From: JACPLA01 sp964602055
GTDB taxonomy: Bacteria > Bacteroidota > Ignavibacteria > UBA10030
DNA length: 64,000 bases
Direction of reading: 5' to 3'
Assembly: GCA_964602055.1 (NCBI GenBank)
Contig: CAZRPU010000002.1
Coordinates: 62,001-126,000, forward strand
Below, in pieces: positions 8,417 to 15,913 of this stretch. A program made the translations under genes and the position numbers. Below the pieces are notes generated by a model. It ran no database searches and was not told where the DNA came from. It saw nothing but the letters and a program-made list of their open reading frames with translations. Numbering within the stretch: position 1 is the first letter of the stretch; each line of letters begins with the position of its first letter.

Positions 8417-9973
8417 TCAATCTAATGGGCCTACAGCCTTCTCCACCGGCGTGAGAATTGAATTCGACTGTACAACTTCAAGCGCGGCACGCACGTCGGG
8501 ATAGAGAAATCTGTCAGTCTCAAGGTGGCGGATATGGGTTCGAACATGTTTGAGGGCGGCTTCCACTCCTTTTCCTGCCTTCAGCGACGGGACGCCTTCC
8601 CGTTTCCTGACGAAATCGAGTCCCTGTGCGCTGCACAGCAGCTCAAGGGCTATGACCGTCTGGGAATTTTTCAGGACTCGCCAGGCTTTTTGGGCGCTGA
8701 TCGATCCCATGCTGTTGTGATCTTCCTGGTTGGCGGATGTCGGGATGGAATCAACGCTGCCGGGATGGCAGAGAACTTTGTTTTCCGAAACGATCGAGGC
8801 GGCCGTGTACTGAGCAATCATAAGTCCGGAATTCAACCCCCCCTTGGTTGTCAGGAATTTCGGCAATCCGCTTAGAGACCCGTTGACAAGCCGTTCGATG
8901 CGGCGTTCGGAGATGTTGGCCAGCTCCGCCAGAGCGATCGAAAGAAAATCCATGGCAAGGGCGATCGGCTGGCCGTGGAAATTTCCACCCTCCAGATGGT
9001 CCCCTTCCTTCGGAAAAATCAGCGGATTGTCGTTCGCGGAGTTGATTTCTGTCTCGACGGTCCTCGCCACGTACTCCAGTGCATCCCGCGAAGCCCCGTG
9101 TACTTGAGGCATGCACCGCAGAGAATAGGCATCCTGAACCCTCGGGTCATTATGTCTGTGAGATTCGCGGATTTCACTTCCTTTCATCAAACGGCGAATA
9201 TTCGCTGCAACTTTGATCTGACCCTGGTATGGGCGAAGTTCATGAATACGCTTGTCAAAAGGGGTATCGCTTCCCCGGAGCGCCTCGAGGCTCATGGCAC
9301 CGGCCACATCGGCAACGCGCGCGAGGTCAAGCCCCTGCTTGACGGCCAGACCGGCATATGCCGTCATCATTTGCGTGCCGTTGATCAGGGCAAGGCCTTC
9401 CTTCGCTTTGAGCTTCACAGGCTTGAGCCGATGCCTGCGCAACGCCGAGGCAGAAGAGCGATGGCCGGTCATCCGGTCATTCCAGACCGTGCCTTTTCCT
9501 ATCATGGAAAGCACCAGATGGGAAAGCTGAACCAAATCGCCGCTCGACCCCACTGAGCCCTGGGAGGGGATAACCGGAATAATATTCTTGTTCAGCATTG
9601 CGGCGAGCAGGTCGACGATGCTTGCCCGTACACCGGAATGTCCCTTGGCGAGCGCATTGATTCTGAGCACCATCATGGCGCGCACAATTTCCGGAGGGAG
9701 AGGATCCCCTGCTCCCGCTGCATGGCTCAGGATGAGGTTTTCCTGAAGTTGTTCGATATCATTCCGGCCGATCCGGACTGTGCTGAATTCACCGAACCCC
9801 GTGGTCACGCCGTAGACTTTTTCGTTCGCCTCTACCCATTTCTCCACGAGTGCACGCGCGGCATTGATGTTCGACCGCGCTTGCGCAGTAAGGCCGACCT
9901 GCCTCCCGTGCAGTGAGATGTGCGTGAGAGCTTCGAGAGTAAGAGAATTGCCGTCGAGAAAGACAGGCTTCAT
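8417..9973 (-). CDS. hutH: Histidine ammonia-lyase
   Basis: The 518-residue protein catalyses the first step of histidine degradation, histidine to urocanate plus ammonia. Family motifs are YGVTTGFG near residue 54, the MIO loop GSVGSSGDL (Ser143-Ser144-Gly145) and SANDNPL, followed later by QEDHNSMGS. Ser83-His84 (LILSHAAG) is the pair that marks histidine rather than phenylalanine or tyrosine lyases. The usual Ala of the Ala-Ser-Gly triad is Ser here; the essential middle Ser is kept. The ATG at 9973 is preferred; a TTG two codons upstream is also open. It is first in a leftward transcript with adenosine deaminase. The rest of the pathway (hutU, hutI, ftcD, fchA) is on the opposite strand at 14231-24573. 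Confidence 0.95.
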   Translation of the reverse strand: MKPVFLDGNSLTLEALTHISLHGRQVGLTAQARSNINAARALVEKWVEANEKVYGVTTGFGEFSTVRIGRNDIEQLQENLILSHAAGAGDPLPPEIVRAMMVLRINALAKGHSGVRASIVDLLAAMLNKNIIPVIPSQGSVGSSGDLVQLSHLVLSMIGKGTVWNDRMTGHRSSASALRRHRLKPVKLKAKEGLALINGTQMMTAYAGLAVKQGLDLARVADVAGAMSLEALRGSDTPFDKRIHELRPYQGQIKVAANIRRLMKGSEIRESHRHNDPRVQDAYSLRCMPQVHGASRDALEYVARTVETEINSANDNPLIFPKEGDHLEGGNFHGQPIALAMDFLSIALAELANISERRIERLVNGSLSGLPKFLTTKGGLNSGLMIAQYTAASIVSENKVLCHPGSVDSIPTSANQEDHNSMGSISAQKAWRVLKNSQTVIALELLCSAQGLDFVRKREGVPSLKAGKGVEAALKHVRTHIRHLETDRFLYPDVRAALEVVQSNSILTPVEKAVGPLD

Positions 9974-10000
9974 AGGCAAGCAATCAAAGGATGTGAAGAC

Positions 10001-10029
10001 AATGTAGCAGTGACTCTTGTGAAATTCAA
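10001..10029 (-). promoter_or_regulatory. Promoter of hutH-add
   Basis: Read on the minus strand, the -35 box TTGAAT (10024-10029) and the -10 box TACATT (10001-10006) are separated by 17 bases. The predicted start of transcription leaves about 20 bases of leader before the hutH ATG. It faces away from the receiver-kinase promoter 27 bases away, so one regulator could control both. Confidence 0.6.
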
Positions 10030-10056
10030 CATTCTGCGGTGATGGTTAATGAATGA

Positions 10057-10085
10057 TTGACTTTTCTTTCGAAACTCGTTATCAT
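10057..10085 (+). promoter_or_regulatory. Promoter of the receiver-kinase/NtrC/sixA genes
   Basis: The -35 box is TTGACT at 10057-10062 and the -10 box is TATCAT at 10080-10085, with a 17-base spacer. It lies 58 bases upstream of the ATG at 10143. This is a near-consensus vegetative promoter, not a sigma-54 site. Confidence 0.7.
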
Positions 10086-10142
10086 CTTTTGAAGGCCTAC
10101 CGCGGTTCAATCATCCGTTGAACCTGGACGAAATTCTGACTT

Positions 10143-11243
10143 ATGGACAAAATCAACGTAATCATTGCCGACGACGAAGACGGACTGCGTGCGACCATCG
10201 CCGCATGGTTGACCGACGAAGGATTCCACGTCGACGAAGCCCCCGACGGCAAAGAAGCTATTCGGAAAGTTCAGGAAAAGGATTTTGACATTGCTCTTCT
10301 TGACATCAAGATGCCGGGCGCGAACGGGCTCGAGGTACTGAGATATATCAAAAAGAATTCCGGGACGACCGAAGTTGTTATGATGACTGGCATGAGCGAC
10401 GTCACCATGGCTGTTGAGGCCATGAAGCTCGGTGCGAGGGAGTATCTCACGAAGCCGCTGGATATGGACCAGCTTGTCCCGCAGCTTCGAAATCTGCTGA
10501 AAAAGCGCGACGCCGAGGATCGGATTCGGCGGCTCCAGTCTGAACACACGGCGCGGCTGCTGTATGACCTTCATAATCCCATCGCCGGATTGAAGCAGAG
10601 CATCGGGTATTTGCTCAAGGGAATGGCCGGACCGGTGGGCGATCACCAGAAGGAACTGCTGGGCTACATGACGAACTCCATTGACAAGGTCATTCTTCTG
10701 TTGAATGACATGATGGATCTGACGAAGCTCGAAGGGGGCAGGGTGCGTCTGAATAAGGGAATCGGGAGCCTCGGAGACAGCGTGAACAAGATCTTGCAGG
10801 AATTCCAGATTCCGCTGAAATCGAGTAAAATCACTCTCGACCAGCTTGTTGAGCCGGGTCTTCCCCCGCTCGAATACGATTCCGAGAAAATCGAGCAAGT
10901 GCTGCAGAATTTCCTCAGCAACGCGGTCAAATATACACCTGAGCAGGGGGCCATTGTTGTTCAAGTCCGGAAAGTGCAGCTTGTCCTCGAAGAGGGGCAG
11001 CAACCTTCCGAGTTCATTCTCGCTTCCGTCTTCAACAGCGGACAAGGCATACCCAAAGAAGAATTGCCTTTGATTTTCGACCGGTATCGCGATGCTGTTT
11101 CCAAAAAGGAAAACAAGCAGCGGACCACAGGATTGGGCCTCATCATTTGTCAACGCATCGTGGAGGCTCACAACGGAAAAATCTGGGTCGAATCGGAAGC
11201 CGGTAAAGGCGCAACATTCTTCTTTGCTCTCCCCATTCGCTAA
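10143..11243 (+). CDS. Histidine kinase with N-terminal receiver domain
   Basis: This 366-residue cytoplasmic protein has no membrane segment. Residues 1-125 are a response-regulator receiver with phospho-acceptor Asp54 (LLDIKMPG), conserved MTG and the KP loop. Residues about 130-210 form a dimerisation/phosphoacceptor region with His144 in DLHNPIAG. Residues about 215-366 form the HATPase domain with N box NFLSNAVKYTP, G1 NSGQGIP and G2 TTGLGLIICQRIVEAHNGKIWVES split over the C-terminus. A receiver placed ahead of the kinase suggests a kinase whose activity is set by an upstream phosphate donor. The next gene encodes an NtrC-type regulator 20 bases downstream, its probable target. No sensory domain is present. 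Confidence 0.92.
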   Translation: MDKINVIIADDEDGLRATIAAWLTDEGFHVDEAPDGKEAIRKVQEKDFDIALLDIKMPGANGLEVLRYIKKNSGTTEVVMMTGMSDVTMAVEAMKLGAREYLTKPLDMDQLVPQLRNLLKKRDAEDRIRRLQSEHTARLLYDLHNPIAGLKQSIGYLLKGMAGPVGDHQKELLGYMTNSIDKVILLLNDMMDLTKLEGGRVRLNKGIGSLGDSVNKILQEFQIPLKSSKITLDQLVEPGLPPLEYDSEKIEQVLQNFLSNAVKYTPEQGAIVVQVRKVQLVLEEGQQPSEFILASVFNSGQGIPKEELPLIFDRYRDAVSKKENKQRTTGLGLIICQRIVEAHNGKIWVESEAGKGATFFFALPIR

Positions 11244-11263
11244 CATTATCCCGGTGTCCTATC

Positions 11264-12646
11264 ATGGGGACCCAACCCATCTCCGTCCTTGCGGTCGATG
11301 ATGAAGAAACCTTCCTGACCGTCCTCCAGACCATTCTCGAGCCGGAGGGATTTCTGCTCGAGACGGCGACAGACGGCGTTCAGGCCATCAACCTTCTTCA
11401 AGCCAAGAATTACGATCTCGGTCTCATTGATGTGCGAATGCCCCGCGTCGATGGCGTGGAAGTTCTCAAATACATCAAGGAGCACTTCCTCGACATTCCG
11501 GTGATCATGCTGACCGGCGTGAATGACATCCGCGTTGCCGTCGAATGCATGCGTCTGGGTGCTTTCAACTACATCAGCAAGCCGTATTCTACGGATGAAC
11601 TCCTCACGGTCATCCATCACGCTCTCGAGCGGCGCAAGCTGGTTCTGGAGAACAAGGCGCTGAAGACGGAACTTGCGCGTCACGCACTCTCGGGACAAAT
11701 GGTCGGCCAGAGTCCGCGTTTCCTGGAGGTCATGTCCGTCGCTCACAAAGTCGCTCCCACAGAATCATCGGTTCTCATTCAGGGCGCCAGCGGAACAGGG
11801 AAAGAACTTGTCGCGAGTTTTATTCACCGCAACAGTCTGAGGAGCGAAAAACCTTTCATTGCGCTGAACTGCGCATCCATTCCTGAGACTCTCCTCGAGA
11901 GCGAGCTCTTCGGACATGAACGAGGTGCCTTCACGGACGCCCATGCGGCGAAGCAAGGTCTGGTGGAGATCGCAAATGGCGGAACCCTCTTCCTTGATGA
12001 AATCGGCGAGATCAGTCTTACGATTCAGCCGAAACTTCTCCGCTTTCTTCAAACAGGCGAATATCGCCGGGTCGGCGGCAACAAAGTCCTCAAGTCCGAA
12101 GTGCGCGTTATTTCTGCAACGAACAAAGATCTCCGCCACGAGATTGGTACGGGGCGCTTTCGGGAAGACCTCCTCTATCGGATCAATGTCATTACACTGC
12201 AGATACCGAATCTTCGCGACCGGCGTGAAGATATTCCTCTGCTGGTGGAATATTTCCTGAAATCCAGGACCCGCAACAGGGAGCTGAAGACCCTCGATCC
12301 GAAGGCTCTCGAGGTCCTTTCGAACTATCATTGGCCCGGCAATGTTCGTGAACTGGAAAATGTTATTGAGCGCGCCGCAATCCTCTCCCAGGGAGAGATC
12401 ATCAAGACAGACGACCTGGCGCTTCCCCTGGGCAGCCGTCATCTTCCCGACAGCAGCAAGGATGGAACGGACAGTACTCCGAAACTCGGTTCCGCAATCT
12501 CCATGCGCGAGATCGAAAAGTCCCACATCGCCGGTGTTCTTCTCGGAGTGAACTGGAACAAGAACATTGCCGCCAAGATTCTCGGCATCAGCCTCAAGAC
12601 TCTGTACACGAAGATTCAGCAGTACAACCTTTCACGAAAAGAGTAG
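11264..12646 (+). CDS. NtrC-type sigma-54-dependent response regulator
   Basis: The 460-residue protein has three domains in the classic order. The receiver (about 1-125) carries Asp56 in LIDVRMPR. The AAA+ sigma-54 interaction domain (about 145-380) carries Walker A GASGTGKE and Walker B GGTLFLDEIGE. A Fis-type helix-turn-helix lies at the C-terminus (NIAAKILGISLKTLYTKI). The sigma-54 contact loop reads GAFTDA (221-226) instead of GAFTGA, a recurring natural variant. It is the likely partner of the preceding receiver-kinase. It lies in the histidine-utilisation region and may control it, but I found no -24/-12 promoter in the local gaps, so its targets could be elsewhere. Confidence 0.94.
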   Translation: MGTQPISVLAVDDEETFLTVLQTILEPEGFLLETATDGVQAINLLQAKNYDLGLIDVRMPRVDGVEVLKYIKEHFLDIPVIMLTGVNDIRVAVECMRLGAFNYISKPYSTDELLTVIHHALERRKLVLENKALKTELARHALSGQMVGQSPRFLEVMSVAHKVAPTESSVLIQGASGTGKELVASFIHRNSLRSEKPFIALNCASIPETLLESELFGHERGAFTDAHAAKQGLVEIANGGTLFLDEIGEISLTIQPKLLRFLQTGEYRRVGGNKVLKSEVRVISATNKDLRHEIGTGRFREDLLYRINVITLQIPNLRDRREDIPLLVEYFLKSRTRNRELKTLDPKALEVLSNYHWPGNVRELENVIERAAILSQGEIIKTDDLALPLGSRHLPDSSKDGTDSTPKLGSAISMREIEKSHIAGVLLGVNWNKNIAAKILGISLKTLYTKIQQYNLSRKE

Positions 12647-12655
12647 CCCTGCTTT

Positions 12656-13141
12656 ATGCAATTGTTTCTTCTCCGTCACGGCGATGCCGTTGAATCCGCC
12701 ATGTATCAGGACCGGGACCGGCCCCTGAGCGATTTAGGCAATCAGCAGGTTCGGGCTGTTGCACATTTCTTCCGGACATCCCGATTGAAACCGGAGCTCA
12801 TTCTCACCAGCCCGCTCGTCCGCGCACAACAAACCTCCTCTATTATCAAAGAGTCTCTTGGTATTACCCACGCGCTCAGGTCCGAATCCCTCATCTCAGG
12901 CAATAACCTCCGTGATCTGATGAAAGAAATCGACGCTCACAAAGTGGAATCAATGCTCCTCGTGGGCCATGAGCCGCAACTGAGCGCCTTGATTTCCCTG
13001 CTCACCGGAGGCGATGAACAATTTCGCGTTGAAATGAAAAAAGCTTCCCTTGCGTGTCTTGAGCTGCGTCAGCCCGTCAGGAAAGGGCAAGGTGTTTTGA
13101 CGTGGCTCCTTGCTCCGAGCCTCCTGGCTGCAATCCGCTAA
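12656..13141 (+). CDS. sixA: Phosphohistidine phosphatase SixA
   Basis: This 161-residue protein of the histidine phosphatase (phosphoglycerate mutase-like) superfamily opens with FLLRHGDAV, the RHG catalytic motif. It also has the second conserved His in LLVGHEPQLS. In E. coli SixA removes phosphate from the HPt domain of ArcB. It starts nine bases after the NtrC-type gene and ends just before an intrinsic terminator, so receiver-kinase, regulator and phosphatase form one transcript. An HPt domain that could be its substrate is encoded 3 kb downstream, in the hybrid kinase at 15910-19527. Confidence 0.9.
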   Translation: MQLFLLRHGDAVESAMYQDRDRPLSDLGNQQVRAVAHFFRTSRLKPELILTSPLVRAQQTSSIIKESLGITHALRSESLISGNNLRDLMKEIDAHKVESMLLVGHEPQLSALISLLTGGDEQFRVEMKKASLACLELRQPVRKGQGVLTWLLAPSLLAAIR

Positions 13142-13149
13142 TTTCCTCC

Positions 13150-13174
13150 CGCTCCGGGCCTCGGAGTGTTTTTT
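13150..13174 (+). terminator. Intrinsic terminator after sixA
   Basis: CGCTCCG (13150-13156) pairs with CGGAGTG (13162-13168), including one G-U pair, around a 5-base loop, and six T follow. It closes the receiver-kinase/NtrC/sixA transcript and separates it from the adenosine-specific kinase gene. Confidence 0.75.
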
Positions 13175-13236
13175 CTGCAAACTAGTTCTTACTTTTTTCC
13201 TGTGTCCGATACAACAACGACTCTGCCGGAGGGTTT

Positions 13237-13719
13237 ATGGAATTTTCCCTGGTGACAATCGAAAAACCGGAAACCGTGAACGTTATCCTGGGCCAAAGCC
13301 ATTTTATCAAGACTGTGGAAGATATTTATGAAGCGGTGGTGCAGACAAGCCCCCACATGAGGTTCGGCCTCGGATTTTGCGAATCTTCGGGTCCTGCTCT
13401 CCTGCGCTTTGTCGGAAATGACGCACCCATGATCGAGCTGGCCCGTAAGAACGGGATGGCTCTTTCCTGCGGCCACTGCTTTGTCCTGTTCCTGGAGAAT
13501 GGCTTCCCCGTGAGTATCCTGAATGCCATCAAGAACCTTCCGGAAGTGTGTCACATCTATTGTGCAACGGCAAATCCGATCGAAGTCGTCATTGCTGAAA
13601 CAAAGCAAGGACGCGGCATCATGGGAGTCATCGACGGAGTCAAAACCAAAGGAATAGAAACCGATCAGGATATTGTCAAACGCAAAGAGTTTCTCCGGGC
13701 AATCGGCTATAAACTCTGA
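13237..13719 (+). CDS. Adenosine-specific kinase (DUF355 family)
   Basis: The 160-residue protein is recognised along its whole length as the DUF355 family. A member from an archaeon was described as an adenosine-specific kinase. Conserved stretches include GLGFCESSGPALLRF, GNDAPMI, GHCFVL, CATANPIEV and GRGIMGVIDG. It has no classical P-loop. The ATG is preceded by CCGGAGGG. It follows a terminator, so it should have its own promoter, but I could not identify a convincing one in 13175-13236. Downstream come ridA-like and hutU, with a 26-base gap to the former. With adenosine deaminase at 7332 and adenosylhomocysteinase at 57410 it suggests active adenosine salvage. The assigned activity rests on few experiments. 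Confidence 0.85.
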   Translation: MEFSLVTIEKPETVNVILGQSHFIKTVEDIYEAVVQTSPHMRFGLGFCESSGPALLRFVGNDAPMIELARKNGMALSCGHCFVLFLENGFPVSILNAIKNLPEVCHIYCATANPIEVVIAETKQGRGIMGVIDGVKTKGIETDQDIVKRKEFLRAIGYKL

Positions 13720-13745
13720 AACTTACCTTTCGAAACGGAGTTTTT

Positions 13746-14234
13746 ATGAAAATCATCATCACAGCATTCTTTTGCCTGGTGTTGGCCGGCTGCGGTCCAT
13801 CGGAAGATGACCTGCGCTCGATTGTCCGCGATGAATTGGGCAGGGCCGGCGCGCGGAGTGCCATGACGAATGCCCAGGTCATTGGGCCCTACAGCCCGGC
13901 CGTGCGTGTGGGGAATCTCTTGTTTGTCTCGGGGCAGGTTGGCCTTGACCATCAGACCGGAAAGCTGACAGGAAACAGCATCGAGGAGCAGACGCATCAG
14001 GCGCTGACCAATCTCAAAACAATTCTCGGGCACGCCGGGCTCGACTCAAGCCACGTCGTTCAATGTTCCGTGTTTCTGAAAGACATGAATGATTTTCAGC
14101 GCATGAATCTTGTGTATGGGGGCCATTTCTCCGAAGGGCAGTATCCTTCCCGTACGACGGTCGAAGTGTCCAACTTGCCGCGTCAAGCAATCATCGAAAT
14201 TTCCGCCATTGCCTACAAGAGTACTCAACCATGA
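13746..14234 (+). CDS. RidA/YjgF family protein with a lipoprotein signal
   Basis: This 162-residue protein carries a RidA domain (about 40-158). RidA enzymes hydrolyse reactive enamine/imine intermediates made by PLP enzymes. Arg136 and Glu151 have the same 15-residue spacing as the catalytic Arg105 and Glu120 of E. coli RidA, and GPYSPAV is intact. Unusually, the N-terminus (MKIIITAFFCLVLAGC) ends in a lipobox, with Cys16 as the lipidation site, then a short helical linker. It should therefore be anchored in the envelope. The stop overlaps the hutU start by four bases (ATGA), so the two are translationally coupled. This suggests a role near urocanate metabolism, though hutU is cytoplasmic. 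Confidence 0.9.
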   Translation: MKIIITAFFCLVLAGCGPSEDDLRSIVRDELGRAGARSAMTNAQVIGPYSPAVRVGNLLFVSGQVGLDHQTGKLTGNSIEEQTHQALTNLKTILGHAGLDSSHVVQCSVFLKDMNDFQRMNLVYGGHFSEGQYPSRTTVEVSNLPRQAIIEISAIAYKSTQP

Positions 14235-15913
14235 AAAAGACTCTGCCGCGTATCATACATGCAGCGCGCGGGACACAACGTTCCTGCAAAGGATGGATTC
14301 AGGAAGCTGCGCTCCGTATGCTCATGAATAACCTCGACCCTGAAGTCGCCGAACGGCCCGAAGAGCTGATTGTCTACGGCGGAACAGGGAAGGCCGCCCG
14401 GAACTGGGAATGCTACGATGCCATCGTACGATCCCTGCGGGAACTTGAGAATGACGAAACGCTTCTTATTCAATCGGGGAAACCCGTCGGGACTTTCAAA
14501 ACGCATGAGAACGCACCGCGTGTTCTCATCAGCAATGCCATGCTGGTGCCGCAGTGGGCAACCTGGGATGAATTCCGCCGGCTCGAAGGGCTCGGCCTCA
14601 CGATGTACGGCCAAATGACGGCGGGCAGCTGGATCTATATCGGCACACAGGGAATTCTCCAGGGGACGTACGAAACGTTTGCCGCATGTGCTCAGAAGCA
14701 TTTTCACGGTTCCCTCGCAGGAAAATTTCTTTTGACCGCCGGCCTGGGGGGCATGGGCGGAGCTCAGCCGCTTGCCGCAACCATGAACGGCGCCGCTTGC
14801 CTGGTGATCGAAGTGGACCGTGAACGCATCAAACGTCGCCTGCAAACAAGCTATCTCGACACCATGACCGAAGATCTGGACGACGCCTTGATGCAAATCC
14901 GCGCTGCGAAAGAAAAGAAGGTTCCCCTTTCCGTGGGGCTCCTGGGAAATGCGGCCGACATCGTACCCAAAATCGCCTCCGGCGCCATGAGACCCGATAT
15001 CGTTACCGATCAGACTTCGGCACATGATACGCTCCAGGGCTACGTCCCTGGCGGAATGTCATTCCAACAGGCGTTGAAACTTCGGAAGAGTAATCCGCAG
15101 CGCTACGTTGCCCTCGCCAAAAAATCCATTGCAGACCACATGAGAGCATTGTTGAAACTTCAGAAAAAAGGAGCTGTGGTCTTTGACTACGGCAATAACA
15201 TACGAGGCGAGGCAAAAGCGAACGGCGTAAAGAACGCGTTCAACGTTCCCGGTTTCGTCCCCGAATACATACGGCCCTTGTTCTGCGATGGCAAAGGTCC
15301 GTTCCGATGGGCAGCCCTTTCGGGTGATCCGGAAGACATCCTGCGCACCGATCGAGCCGTCTTGGAGACCTTTCCCGAGAACAAACAGCTGTGTACCTGG
15401 ATCGAGAAAGCACAGTCCCAAGTTGCGTTTCAGGGCCTTCCCGCGCGCATTTGCTGGCTCGGGTATGGCGAACGGGAGAAAATGGGAGTTCTCTTCAACG
15501 ATCTTGTCGCACAAGGTGAAGTCCAAGCCCCGCTGGTGATCGGACGGGATCATCTGGACTGCGGCAGCGTCGCTTCTCCCAACAGGGAAACAGAAAAGAT
15601 GCAGGATGGCAGCGACGCCATTGCCGACTGGCCTATTCTCAACGCGCTCCTCAATGCCACGGGCGGCGCGAGCTGGGTCAGCGTCCATCATGGGGGAGGC
15701 GTCGGCATTGGGCTCTCGATCCATGCAGGAATGGTCGTCGTCTGTGACGGCACGAAGGAAGCCGAAGCAAGATTGAGGCGCGTTCTTACCTATGACCCCG
15801 GTATGGGGGTCATCCGTCATGCGGACGCGGGCTATAGCCGCGCCATTGAAAATGCTTCAAAATGGGGAATCGCCATTCCTCTGAAACGACAGGCGACAAA
15901 GAAACGATCATGA
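14231..15913 (+). CDS. hutU: Urocanate hydratase
   Basis: This 560-residue NAD-dependent enzyme adds water to urocanate to form imidazolonepropionate, the second step of histidine degradation. Family features are the N-terminal GGTGKAARNWECYDAI, the Rossmann segment GLGGMGGAQPLAATMNGA and the C-terminal SVHHGGGVGIGLSIHAGMV. The length is normal. The ATG overlaps the RidA-like gene by four bases, and the stop overlaps the hybrid kinase start (ATGA at 15910), so three genes are coupled in a row. The family assignment is firm. Confidence 0.97.
   Translation: MKKTLPRIIHAARGTQRSCKGWIQEAALRMLMNNLDPEVAERPEELIVYGGTGKAARNWECYDAIVRSLRELENDETLLIQSGKPVGTFKTHENAPRVLISNAMLVPQWATWDEFRRLEGLGLTMYGQMTAGSWIYIGTQGILQGTYETFAACAQKHFHGSLAGKFLLTAGLGGMGGAQPLAATMNGAACLVIEVDRERIKRRLQTSYLDTMTEDLDDALMQIRAAKEKKVPLSVGLLGNAADIVPKIASGAMRPDIVTDQTSAHDTLQGYVPGGMSFQQALKLRKSNPQRYVALAKKSIADHMRALLKLQKKGAVVFDYGNNIRGEAKANGVKNAFNVPGFVPEYIRPLFCDGKGPFRWAALSGDPEDILRTDRAVLETFPENKQLCTWIEKAQSQVAFQGLPARICWLGYGEREKMGVLFNDLVAQGEVQAPLVIGRDHLDCGSVASPNRETEKMQDGSDAIADWPILNALLNATGGASWVSVHHGGGVGIGLSIHAGMVVVCDGTKEAEARLRRVLTYDPGMGVIRHADAGYSRAIENASKWGIAIPLKRQATKKRS

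Noticed and set aside
9974..10142. Sigma-54 promoter for the NtrC-type regulator
   Set aside because: No GG-N10-GC element is present; both promoters in the gap fit the vegetative pattern. Other local gaps also gave none.
10107..11246. A 379-codon open frame on the minus strand opposite the receiver-kinase gene
   Set aside because: It mirrors the real gene in reverse. Its product lacks any domain pattern, while the plus strand encodes a complete receiver, His box and ATPase domain.
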